Source: Pseudomonadota bacterium
GTDB lineage: Bacteria; Desulfobacterota; Desulfobulbia; Desulfobulbales; DAOVYS01
Direction of reading: 5' to 3'
Assembly: GCA_030635485.1 (NCBI GenBank)
Contig: DAOVYS010000122.1
Location: forward strand, 1 to 7,734
DNA length: 7,734 nt
Part shown: one piece after another, positions 1 through 6,321 of the stretch
Layout of the letters: each line of letters opens with the position of its first letter
Numbering within the stretch: the first letter of the stretch is position 1
The notes under the pieces: generated by a model
What the model saw: only the letters and a program-made list of their open reading frames with translations
Database searches by the model: none
What the model was told of the DNA's origin: nothing
Made by a program: the position numbers and the translations under genes

Positions 1-37
1 GCCCGGGCAACTAGGTGGGAGAGTAGGTCGCCGCCGA
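1..37 (+). rRNA. rrf: 5S ribosomal RNA, 3' end (partial)
   Basis: The first 37 bases carry the conserved 3' part of bacterial 5S rRNA, including the GGGAGAGTAGGTCGCCGCC-type segment (about 17-35) that closes the molecule by pairing with its 5' end. The 5' two thirds lie outside the window. A strong intrinsic terminator begins 18 bases later, as expected for the last gene of an rRNA operon. The exact 3' end is inferred from the family and could shift by a few bases. Confidence 0.85.
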
Positions 38-54
38 TTCTTTTCTTATATATG

Positions 55-95
55 AAAATGGTTCCGGACTTAGTTGCCCGGAACCATTTTTTTTT
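55..95 (+). terminator. Rho-independent terminator of the rRNA operon
   Basis: A perfect 13-bp stem (55-67 with 78-90) encloses a 10-base loop and runs into an unbroken T-tract up to 95. It lies just after the 5S rRNA end and before the glmU-like gene, so it should end rRNA transcription and separate the two units. Confidence 0.92.
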
Positions 96-98
96 GCC

Positions 99-127
99 TT
101 GTGAAACTCGAAACTTGGAGATATCTT
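99..127 (+). promoter_or_regulatory. Possible sigma70-type promoter for the glmU-like gene
   Basis: TTGTGA (99-104) and TATCTT (122-127) are 17 bases apart, each matching the consensus at four of six positions. They lie in the only space between the rRNA terminator and the glmU-like start, so some promoter is expected here. The leader would be about 40 bases and could form a weak small hairpin (136-139 and 141-144 with 151-154 and 159-162). The match is modest and untested. Confidence 0.3.
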
Positions 128-175
128 AGATGTTTCTGTAGGTTATCGTGAACCGTAAACAGTGAATCTGGCAAT

Positions 176-1195
176 ATGAATCACCATCATTTGACCGCAC
201 TTATTCTGGCCGCAGGCAAAGGCACTAGAATGAAATCCGATATGGCCAAGGTTCTGCATGAGGTCTATTTTGCGCCTATGATTTGTCATGTTGTTGACGT
301 AGTTCAATCTATGTCGTTTGACGATACTATCGTGATTACGGGACACCAGTGCGAGAAAGTGGAGGAATCTCTTGAGAAATTCGGGGTTTCGTTTGCCAGG
401 CAGGAACAGCAACTTGGAACGGCTCATGCCGTTTTATCCGCCAAGAGCCTTCTAAAGAAAGCCATGGGAACGGTTGTTATCTTATGCGGAGATACACCGT
501 TGATCCGTGCGGAAACACTTGAGCAGATGTTGGAGGCCCATTTTATTGCTTCCTCTATGTTGACCATTTTGACGACCCGGCTTTATGAGCCCACAAATTA
601 CGGCAGGATTATTTCCGACACCAACGGAAATGTCTTAAGAATAGTTGAGCAGAAGGATGCAACGGCTATCCAGAAAGAGATCAGGGAGATCAATGCGGGC
701 ATTTATTGCGTTAATACAAATTTTCTCATGGATTGCCTGGCCGGAGTGGGTACGGACAACAAGCAGGGTGAGTTTTATTTGACCGATATTGTTGAGATTG
801 CCAATGAATCCGGCCATGCCGTAAACAAGTTTGTCTGTCTTGATCCGGATGAGGTGCTGGGAGTAAATTCGCGAGTGGAGCTTGCGCAGGCCCATGCAGC
901 TCTTCAGGCAAGGTTTAACAAAGCACTGATGCTTTCAGGAGTGACATTGATGCTCCCGGAAACCGTTTCCATAGAAAAGAGCGTCTTGGTTGGAAGAGAC
1001 ACCATTGTCCACGCCAATACACATATTACCGGGCAATCTTTTATTGGCGAGAGATGTCTGATTGAGCCCGGAGCCGTTATTAAGAACTGTCGGCTTGGAA
1101 CCGGAGTAACTGTTGGCGCTTTTTCGTATCTTAATGGATGTCAACTGGCGGATGGAGAGAAGATGGATCCACACACTGTTAGAATCGGCCGGTAA
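176..1195 (+). CDS. glmU: Short GlmU-type UDP-N-acetylglucosamine pyrophosphorylase (uridyltransferase domain, truncated left-handed beta-helix)
   Basis: The 339-residue protein should join UTP and GlcNAc-1-phosphate to give UDP-GlcNAc, the cytoplasmic precursor of peptidoglycan and lipid A. The N-terminal Rossmann-like domain has the LAAGKGTRM loop (11-19) with R18 and K25, the QQLGTAHA segment (Q76, G81, T82), the GD metal site (D106), YGRI (142-145), E158, N173 and GVNSR (N231), matching the uridyltransferase active site of E. coli GlmU. From about 250 a few hexapeptide turns of a beta-helix follow. The protein stops near E. coli position 330, whereas full GlmU has about 456 residues. The acetyltransferase residues (the R333, H363, Y366, N386 and K392 region) are therefore absent, and no remnant of them is visible after the stop. 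GlcN-1-P acetylation must be done elsewhere, or the substrate may differ. No clear Shine-Dalgarno is seen before ATG 176, but alternative in-frame starts upstream are blocked by stops. Confidence 0.82.
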   Translation: MNHHHLTALILAAGKGTRMKSDMAKVLHEVYFAPMICHVVDVVQSMSFDDTIVITGHQCEKVEESLEKFGVSFARQEQQLGTAHAVLSAKSLLKKAMGTVVILCGDTPLIRAETLEQMLEAHFIASSMLTILTTRLYEPTNYGRIISDTNGNVLRIVEQKDATAIQKEIREINAGIYCVNTNFLMDCLAGVGTDNKQGEFYLTDIVEIANESGHAVNKFVCLDPDEVLGVNSRVELAQAHAALQARFNKALMLSGVTLMLPETVSIEKSVLVGRDTIVHANTHITGQSFIGERCLIEPGAVIKNCRLGTGVTVGAFSYLNGCQLADGEKMDPHTVRIGR

Positions 1196-1251
1196 TTTCC
1201 CCGCGTATTTTATTATTCCATCTTAGAGTTGATTGAACCGGGATAAACAGC

Positions 1252-1281
1252 TTGACTTTGTTTTTCCTGACCGATTATATT
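1252..1281 (+). promoter_or_regulatory. Sigma70-like promoter upstream of the zapB-like gene
   Basis: TTGACT (1252-1257) and TATATT (1276-1281) are separated by 18 bases; each matches the consensus at five of six positions. Transcription would start near 1288, giving a leader of about 155 bases before the zapB-like start. The rest of 1196-1445 holds no gene I can support. A second TTGACA at 1334-1339 has no convincing -10 element at proper spacing. Confidence 0.5.
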
Positions 1282-1445
1282 TGTTCTCTTCGTAAGAAAG
1301 TACTCATCTGACACCTTAATTGTTTATAACTTATTGACATTGTTGATAATAAATAGTTTAGGCGGTTGGTTTTTGAACATGGATCGTGTACAGTTTTGGA
1401 TGTACCTGACGGCTTAGCCGGAGATGAAAATAGGGAGACTTGATT

Positions 1446-1769
1446 ATGGATCATGAGGAAGATCTGGGCCGCTTGGAAAAGATTGTCGGGAAATTATTGG
1501 CAGCTTACAACGATTTGAAGCAGGAAAAAGATAGTCTGGAAGGGACACTCAAAGAGAAGGATCTTGAAATCCTGGAGCTTCAAGAGACTGTGAACAGGGT
1601 GAATGGTGATAAAACAGCGATTTCCGAGCGTGTGGCAGGCCTTATTGATTACATTGAGACATGGGAGAAAACAAATCTTAAAGCTGGCAATCCTGCGTCA
1701 GACCAAGGAGTCGAATTAGATGAGGCCGGCCAGAAGCCTGAGCAGCAGATTATTAGTATGGCTGATTAA
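1446..1769 (+). CDS. zapB: ZapB-like small coiled-coil protein
   Basis: This 107-residue acidic protein is almost entirely predicted coiled coil over residues 3-75, with a heptad-like pattern of L/I/V between E, K and D, then a short polar tail (about 80-107) rich in E, Q and D. There is no signal peptide or membrane segment. Such proteins next to zapA in Desulfobacterota are usually assigned to the ZapB family, which bundles the FtsZ ring through ZapA; that role is inferred from composition and neighbourhood, not from a catalytic motif. The ATG at 1446 is chosen because a GGGAG Shine-Dalgarno (1433-1437) lies 8 bases before it; a TTG at 1440 would add only two residues and is too close to that site. 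It is probably the first gene of a zapB-zapA-ssrS transcript. Confidence 0.7.
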   Translation: MDHEEDLGRLEKIVGKLLAAYNDLKQEKDSLEGTLKEKDLEILELQETVNRVNGDKTAISERVAGLIDYIETWEKTNLKAGNPASDQGVELDEAGQKPEQQIISMAD

Positions 1770-1911
1770 TGAAAATATTTATTGCCACTAATTTGTTATT
1801 TTGGTAGAAAATAGATATAACAAGATAAACAGAGTCTGAAATTTATTGGAGGCGCAGGCTCTAGGGTGTGCTTTCGGCAAAGGGTTTGTTCAGCAGATCA
1901 AGGGTGTCTAT

Positions 1912-2196
1912 GTGGAACGATTGGTCATATTTGAAGTCCTTGGCCAGGAATACCCACTTTATACGGATGCACCGGAGGGTGATGTCCAGGAAATTCTGGA
2001 TATGATAAAACTTCAACTTTAGTGTCATTCCAAGTGTATTACATATGGGCTGCCTTCAAATAAAATTGCCATTCTGGCCAGTTTGAATATGGCTGGTAAA
2101 TATGTCAGGCTCAAAAGGGAATTTGAAAATTTCAAGCAGTCGATTAATGTACAGAATGAAAGACTTGCCGATAAAATTGAGAGTTCTCTTTTCTAA
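1912..2196 (+). pseudogene. zapA: zapA-like gene interrupted by an in-frame TAG codon
   Basis: Reading one frame from GTG 1912 gives ZapA-like sequence: first IFEVLGQEYPLYTDAPEGDV and an EILDMIK helix (the N-terminal FtsZ-binding head), then a TAG at 2020-2022, then in the same frame GLPSNKIAILASLNMAGKYV and a basic, charged C-terminal helix ending at TAA 2194-2196. Without the TAG there would be 36 + 1 + 57 codons, close to normal ZapA length. No frameshift is needed and both halves look conserved, so a single substitution (for example GAG to TAG) explains it. ZapA is a small cytoplasmic protein that promotes FtsZ filament bundling. A weak AAGGG (1900-1904) lies 7 bases before GTG 1912; the frame is open further upstream to a TTG at 1846 behind no good site. 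The choices are a recent pseudogene, a sequencing error, or UAG read-through or recoding. All complete genes here end in TAA. Confidence 0.72.
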
Positions 2197-2219
2197 CCTG
2201 TGAAACGAGATTAAATAGA

Positions 2220-2415
2220 GGTTTACTTTTTTCCCCTGCCTAGTTGGTGATCAATGACAAATTGCGAGCCAAGTACATGACTAAAGGGTGACTCCGCTGA
2301 CTTTGGAGAGAAAATTCCCACGGACGAAATTACTTGAAGGAGTCATGAGTAATACACCCACCTAACTCAGTTAGGTTCGAATGTAGTTGTTGACACGGCG
2401 TGGCGGGGGATTTTT
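2220..2415 (+). ncRNA. ssrS: 6S RNA (ssrS), regulator of RNA polymerase
   Basis: The segment starts 24 bases after the zapA-like stop, where 6S RNA is often found. It folds as that family does. A 9-bp closing helix (2232-2240 with 2402-2410, one G-U) is followed by a large open bubble of about 20 bases on each side (2241-2260 and 2383-2401). A helix of 9 pairs with one bulged G follows (2261-2270 with 2374-2382), then a stem broken by internal loops: 2278-2282 with 2369-2373, GGG 2286-2288 with CCC 2357-2359, and 2289-2295 with 2339-2345. The CCCCUGCC at the 5' side resembles conserved 6S sequence. 6S RNA mimics an open promoter and sequesters sigma70 RNA polymerase in slow growth. The ends are approximate. 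Identification rests on structure and position; I could not run a covariance model. Confidence 0.68.
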
Positions 2416-2427
2416 CGTCAATTGACG
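2416..2427. repeat. 12-bp perfect palindrome after the 6S RNA
   Basis: CGTCAATTGACG reads the same on both strands. It lies directly after the 3' side of the 6S closing helix and a T5 run. It could be an operator half-pair or a weak part of the 6S 3' end, but a single 12-base palindrome is not proof of either. Confidence 0.3.
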
Positions 2428-2480
2428 TCCGATTTCCGTTTATTAAGGGACTAGAGACGTTTTATATATAAATGATTTAG

Positions 2481-2509
2481 TGCTCAGCCGAAAATGAGCA
2501 ATTTTGTTT
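2481..2509 (+). terminator. Weak terminator-like hairpin downstream of the 6S RNA
   Basis: A 6-bp perfect stem (TGCTCA 2481-2486 with TGAGCA 2495-2500) and an 8-base loop are followed by ATTTTGTTT. It is about 70 bases past the 6S RNA and could end a precursor transcript. The T-run is interrupted and the stem short, so efficiency is doubtful. Confidence 0.28.
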
Positions 2510-2684
2510 AAGGTCAAGGGATTTAAAAATAATCGGAGTTAGGACTTTGACATTACAAGGATTGTTTTTTGAGCATGACTTGAGAGATTAGACAAAAAGG
2601 CCATTTGTGGATGGGTGCTAGTTAGGGAGGAAAGGTATTCTCCTTTGATGGGTTCGCGGACAAGTATTTTTAGAAAGCGAGACC

Positions 2685-2709
2685 ATATTTTTATTTGGAG
2701 TAAAAATAT
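2685..2709. repeat. AT-rich 9-bp inverted repeat (hairpin)
   Basis: ATATTTTTA (2685-2693) is the exact complement of TAAAAATAT (2701-2709), with a 7-base loop. It is not followed by a T-tract on the plus strand. Its role is unknown; chance formation in AT-rich DNA is possible. Confidence 0.4.
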
Positions 2710-2874
2710 CATGGGCAAATCAGTGGTCAACAATGTGTGACTGTATTTCGGGATGCGTCTGAGATTTGGTAGCAAACAAGGTAAAGCCGGTAAGAGGTGG
2801 TGATATCTTACGGTAGAAAGCGAATGCCTTTTACATTGTTTTAAGAATGTCGGGAGAAACTCTAACCGGCAAAT

Positions 2875-2906
2875 CGTGAGCAGCAGCAGGCCTTAATCTG
2901 CTCGCG
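2875..2906. repeat. GC-rich 9-bp inverted repeat (hairpin)
   Basis: CGTGAGCAG (2875-2883) pairs with CTGCTCGCG (2898-2906) with one G-U pair and a 14-base loop. It is much more GC-rich than its surroundings and has no T-run after it, so it is not an obvious terminator; it may be part of a structured RNA. Confidence 0.4.
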
Positions 2907-3203
2907 GCATCAGAAAATGGAAGTAAATTTTATACATGGTTTGATGTGCCGTGAAGGCCGCATTGTGCTATGGATATTTTCTAATAAAATCTTCAAGTTA
3001 AAGTTTGTCTGATGAAATAATGTCCAAAGCCTGATAGTCATGTGTCATAAAATTGGACTTAGGATGAATTTCTATTCCATGGCAGGCGATCTCCCTTAAG
3101 CCGTTTCTATTGTAAATCACTCCGGGTGACCCGGTCCGGGCGCTTAATCCCACTTATATCTTTCCTTATATTTTTCTATTATCGTTTTGGGTAATGTCTG
3201 AAA

Positions 3204-3240
3204 CTGCCGTGAACCGGCAGCTGTTTTGAACAGCTTTTTT
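3204..3240 (+). terminator. Tandem hairpins ending in an intrinsic terminator, upstream of rny
   Basis: A perfect 6-bp hairpin (CTGCCG 3204-3209 with CGGCAG 3215-3220) is followed by a second perfect 7-bp hairpin (AGCTGTT 3219-3225 with AACAGCT 3229-3235, 3-base loop) and a run of T (3235-3240). The two stems share bases 3219-3220, so they compete at the base. This is a good rho-independent terminator for something transcribed rightward before it, or an attenuator within a long rny leader, about 210 bases before the rny start. Confidence 0.65.
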
Positions 3241-3451
3241 GTTGCATGCGTGCAGACTCTTGAGACACTTGCAAAAAAAGTCGCGTTGATGGTCACGATG
3301 GTTGTTTTTGTGACGCCATCCAGCCCTTGAGAGTGGATTTTGCCTATTATATCGACTTTCAAGCGGGACATAGAATGGTGGTTCGGCTGACGTCCGGGCT
3401 GTATTCCAGCCTGATCCGGCTTTAACATAATAATAGAGGAGGTTAGGCTCC

Positions 3452-5014
3452 GTGAGTCAAATAATGTGGATCATAATTTTGTTGGCAGGAATCTGTGCTG
3501 GCGGCTGTACCGGCTTTTTTTTGCGGAAAAAAATTGTTGAATCGCGCAGGGATGATGTTGAGGAACAGGGTAAAAAATTTATTGAGAACGCCCTGTCCGA
3601 GGCTGAGCAAATCAAGAAAGAGGCCTCGCTTCAGATTAAGGATGAGGCATATCAACTCAAGCTGGAAGCTGAAAAGGAAATTAAGGAACGAAAATCCGAG
3701 ATTGCAGAGGAGGAAAAGCGGCTCATCACGAAACAGGATCAGCTCGCACGGAAGGTGGATCATTTTGACAAGCGTGAAATGGATCTTATAGAGAAAGAAC
3801 AGGGCGTTATTGATGAAGAAAAAAAGTTTTTGAAACGTAAGGATGAGCTGGATTTACTTTTTGAAGAGCAGCGTTTTCAACTTGAAAAGAAGGCCGGCAT
3901 GTCTGCTGAAGAGGCAAAGCAGCAGCTTGTTGAAAGCATTGAGAGCGAAGCCCGTATGGAGGCTGCCAAAGCGATTATCAGGATTGAAAATGAAATGAAG
4001 ATTCAGGCGGATCGTAAGGCCAAGAATATTCTTGCTTTAGCTATTTCGCGTTATGCCGGAGACTATGTGGCGGAGAAGACGGTCTCTGTGGTAACGTTGC
4101 CTAATGACGAGATGAAAGGGCGGATAATCGGCAGAGAGGGCAGAAATATTCGTGCAATTGAGGCGGCCACCGGAATTGACATAATAATCGATGACACGCC
4201 GGAAGCCGTGATACTCTCCGGATTCAATCCGGTCCGGAGGGAAGTGGCACGCCTTTCCCTGGAACGCCTGATCATAGACGGTCGGATTCATCCTGCCAGG
4301 ATTGAAGAGGTGGTTGAAAAGGTCAGCAAGGAGCTTGAGGTGACAATTCGGGAGGTAGGTGAGCAGGCGACCTTTGATGTTGGCGCGCATGGTGTCAATA
4401 TGGAGCTGATACGTCTTCTCGGTATATTGAAATATAGGACCAGTTACGGCCAGAATGTTCTTCAGCATTCTCTGGAGGTGGCCTTTCTGTGCGGTATCAT
4501 GGCTTCGGAACTGGGCATTAACGTGAAACAGGCTAAGCGGGCCGGACTGCTTCATGACATAGGTAAGGCGGTCGACCACGAGATCGAAGGTTCTCATGCG
4601 AGCATTGGCCGCAATCTGGCAAGGAAGTACGGGGAATCGCCCGAGGTAGTCCATGCCATTGCAGCGCACCACGAGGAGGTGGAACCGGAAGGAATTCTGG
4701 ATGTGCTGGTGCATTCTGCTGATGCACTTTCAGGCGCCAGGCCGGGGGCCAGAAAAGAGATGCTTGAGACATATGTGAAGCGTCTTGAGGATCTTGAAAA
4801 GATCGCCAATGCGTATAAGGGTGTTGATAAGTCATATGCCATCCAGGCTGGCCGGGAACTTCGGATTATTGTAAGCAGCAGCGATATTTCAGATGCCGAG
4901 GCAACAATTTTGAGCAAGGATATCGTAAAGAAGATTGAAGCTGATCTGACATATCCAGGTCAGATCCGAGTTACCGTGATCCGGGAGACAAGGGCTGTAG
5001 AATATGCCAAATAA
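3452..5014 (+). CDS. rny: Ribonuclease Y
   Basis: RNase Y is a membrane-anchored endoribonuclease that starts decay of many mRNAs. All parts are present in the usual order and the length (520 residues) is normal. There is an N-terminal membrane segment (about 5-24), a long charged coiled coil (about 28-195), a KH RNA-binding domain with the GRIIGREGRN loop (223-232), and an HD phosphohydrolase domain with H339, H368-D369, H406-H407 and D424 as likely metal ligands. The family-typical ADALSGARPGARKE stretch (423-436) and a conserved C-terminal domain follow. Translation is placed at GTG 3452, 9 bases after GAGGAGG (3436-3442); an ATG four codons later is possible but too far from that site. 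The stop overlaps the start of tyrS, so the two are probably one operon. The promoter is not evident. Confidence 0.96.
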   Translation: MSQIMWIIILLAGICAGGCTGFFLRKKIVESRRDDVEEQGKKFIENALSEAEQIKKEASLQIKDEAYQLKLEAEKEIKERKSEIAEEEKRLITKQDQLARKVDHFDKREMDLIEKEQGVIDEEKKFLKRKDELDLLFEEQRFQLEKKAGMSAEEAKQQLVESIESEARMEAAKAIIRIENEMKIQADRKAKNILALAISRYAGDYVAEKTVSVVTLPNDEMKGRIIGREGRNIRAIEAATGIDIIIDDTPEAVILSGFNPVRREVARLSLERLIIDGRIHPARIEEVVEKVSKELEVTIREVGEQATFDVGAHGVNMELIRLLGILKYRTSYGQNVLQHSLEVAFLCGIMASELGINVKQAKRAGLLHDIGKAVDHEIEGSHASIGRNLARKYGESPEVVHAIAAHHEEVEPEGILDVLVHSADALSGARPGARKEMLETYVKRLEDLEKIANAYKGVDKSYAIQAGRELRIIVSSSDISDAEATILSKDIVKKIEADLTYPGQIRVTVIRETRAVEYAK

Positions 5015-6236
5015 AATGAACCTCACAATAGATGAGCAGGTTGAATTGATTGAGCGTGGGGCTGTTGACGTCATTTCTCGGGAAGATCTGGCAAAAAAAT
5101 TCACAAGGTCAAAGGAGACCGGAAAACCATTAAGGGTAAAGGCCGGTTTTGATCCCACGGCACCGGATCTTCATGTAGGCCATACGGTCCTTATTCAGAA
5201 ACTGAAACATTTTCAGGACCTGGGCCATCAGGTCCTCTTTCTGATCGGTGATTTTACCGGGATGATAGGCGATCCCACAGGAAAATCCGAGACCAGGAAG
5301 CCTTTGACCGAAGAAGATGTACGGAAGAACGCTGAGACATATAAGACGCAGATCTTCAAGATTCTGGATCAGGAAAAGACAACGGTCATGTTCAATTCCA
5401 CATGGCTAAACAGGCTCTCTTCAGCCGAGTTTATAAGGATGGCCTCCCAGCTGACCGTTGCCAGGATGCTTGAACGAGACGATTTTAAGAAGCGTTTTGA
5501 GAGTCAACGGGCCATCAGTATTCACGAATTTTTATATCCTCTTATTCAGGGTTATGATTCGGTTGCCAGGGAGGCTGATGTGGAGCTTGGCGGCACTGAC
5601 CAGCGTTTCAATCTCCTCATGGGAAGGGATATGCAGAGGGCCTGGGGGCAGGAACCCCAGGTGGTCATCACAATGCCTCTTCTTGAAGGGCTTGACGGCG
5701 TAAACAAGATGAGTAAATCCCTGGGCAATTACATCGGCATTATTGAGGATCCGAACGATATCTACGGAAAGACAATGTCCATTCCGGACACTCTCATGTT
5801 TCGCTATTTTGAGCTGTTAAGTGATCTCTCCTCATCTGAGATAGAGTCCCTGTCGCAGGAGATGAAGCAAGGTCGGATTCATCCCAAGAAAGTCAAACAG
5901 ATGCTGGCCCGTGAGTTGACCGCAAGATTTCATGATATAGAGGCTGCGGAAAAGGCAGAGGCCCATTTTGAAAGGGTCTTCAAGCATCATGACCTGCCCG
6001 AAGATATGCCTGAAAAGGAAATGGCCGGTTGTTATAATGAGAAGGTCTGGCTTCCACGTCTCTTACTGGACGCAGGGCTTGTAAAAGGCACCTCTGAAGC
6101 ACGCCGGATGATCAAGCAGAAGGCTGTGGCGGTTGATGGCCGGAAGATCATGGATGGGGAGTTTGAAGTGGTTACGTCAGGTGAGGTGATTCTTAAGGTA
6201 GGCAAGAAGAGGTTCTGTAAGGTGATTTTTTCGTAA
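5004..6236 (+). CDS. tyrS: Tyrosyl-tRNA synthetase
   Basis: This cytoplasmic class I aminoacyl-tRNA synthetase attaches tyrosine to tRNA-Tyr. The 410-residue protein has the HIGH-type signature as HVGH (57-60), GDFTGMIGDPTGKS (82-95), the LGGTDQRFN tyrosine/ATP pocket segment, and KMSKS (235-239). A helical anticodon-binding region follows, and the last 65 or so residues form an S4 RNA-binding domain. The GDFTGMIGDPTG form and length fit the TyrZ-like bacterial subgroup rather than E. coli TyrS. ATG 5004 lies inside the end of rny, giving an 11-base overlap, with AAGGG (4990-4994) 9 bases before it. ATG 5016, just after the rny stop, is the alternative and would remove four residues but has no ribosome-binding site. 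Translation is probably coupled to rny. A strong terminator follows the stop by 7 bases. Confidence 0.97.
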   Translation: MPNKMNLTIDEQVELIERGAVDVISREDLAKKFTRSKETGKPLRVKAGFDPTAPDLHVGHTVLIQKLKHFQDLGHQVLFLIGDFTGMIGDPTGKSETRKPLTEEDVRKNAETYKTQIFKILDQEKTTVMFNSTWLNRLSSAEFIRMASQLTVARMLERDDFKKRFESQRAISIHEFLYPLIQGYDSVAREADVELGGTDQRFNLLMGRDMQRAWGQEPQVVITMPLLEGLDGVNKMSKSLGNYIGIIEDPNDIYGKTMSIPDTLMFRYFELLSDLSSSEIESLSQEMKQGRIHPKKVKQMLARELTARFHDIEAAEKAEAHFERVFKHHDLPEDMPEKEMAGCYNEKVWLPRLLLDAGLVKGTSEARRMIKQKAVAVDGRKIMDGEFEVVTSGEVILKVGKKRFCKVIFS

Positions 6237-6243
6237 TCTTGCT

Positions 6244-6312
6244 TTATTGCAAATAACATAAAAAAGGGCGGCAGAATTTTTCTGCCGCCCTTTTTTATGT
6301 TATTTGCAATAA
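6244..6312. terminator. Bidirectional terminator, 33-bp perfect inverted repeat
   Basis: Bases 6244-6276 and 6280-6312 are exact reverse complements with a 3-base loop. The GC-rich core (GGGCGGCAG / CTGCCGCCC) is flanked by A6 on one side and T6 on the other, so either strand gives a stem followed by U. It sits between the stops of the convergent tyrS (6236) and oxidoreductase (6322) genes and should end both transcripts. The AT-rich outer 18 bp are longer than a terminator needs. Confidence 0.93.
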
Positions 6313-6321
6313 TTTTTGTTT

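Larger units (their letters stand above)
2428..3435. other. About 1 kb region without a supportable gene, rich in hairpins
   Basis: Between the 6S RNA and the rny ribosome-binding site I find no reading frame with both a Shine-Dalgarno and a recognisable product on either strand. The stretch is AT-richer than the flanking genes. It contains several inverted repeats: 2481-2486 with 2495-2500; 2685-2693 with 2701-2709 (9 bp perfect); about 2787-2795 with 2806-2813 (8 bp with one bulge); 2875-2883 with 2898-2906 (9 bp, one G-U); and the tandem hairpins at 3204-3240. It may be a decayed gene, a long rny leader, or one or more small RNAs; nothing in it decides between these. Confidence 0.5.

Noticed and set aside
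1334..1362. Perfect TTGACA at 1334-1339 as a promoter for the zapB-like gene
   Set aside because: No good -10 element lies 16-18 bases downstream; the pair at 1252/1276 is better.
2261..2382. tRNA-like look of the GGTTCGAAT segment (2374-2382)
   Set aside because: It resembles a T-arm only superficially; no acceptor, D or anticodon arms can be built, and it pairs with 2261-2270 in the 6S fold.
2539..2775. 78-codon minus-strand open frame in the intergenic region
   Set aside because: It needs a TTG start without a Shine-Dalgarno, and the product has no recognisable features; likely chance.
3144..3428. 94-codon minus-strand open frame before rny
   Set aside because: There is no purine-rich ribosome-binding site upstream of its start, no recognisable family, and it overlaps the tandem-hairpin terminator.
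2428..3435. CRISPR array, insertion sequence or phage attachment site
   Set aside because: No direct repeats with regular spacers, no transposase frame, and no terminal inverted repeats with target duplications could be seen.
4037..4714. 225-codon open frame on the minus strand inside rny
   Set aside because: It lies wholly within the well-supported RNase Y gene, has no recognisable product, and reflects the codon pattern of the sense strand.
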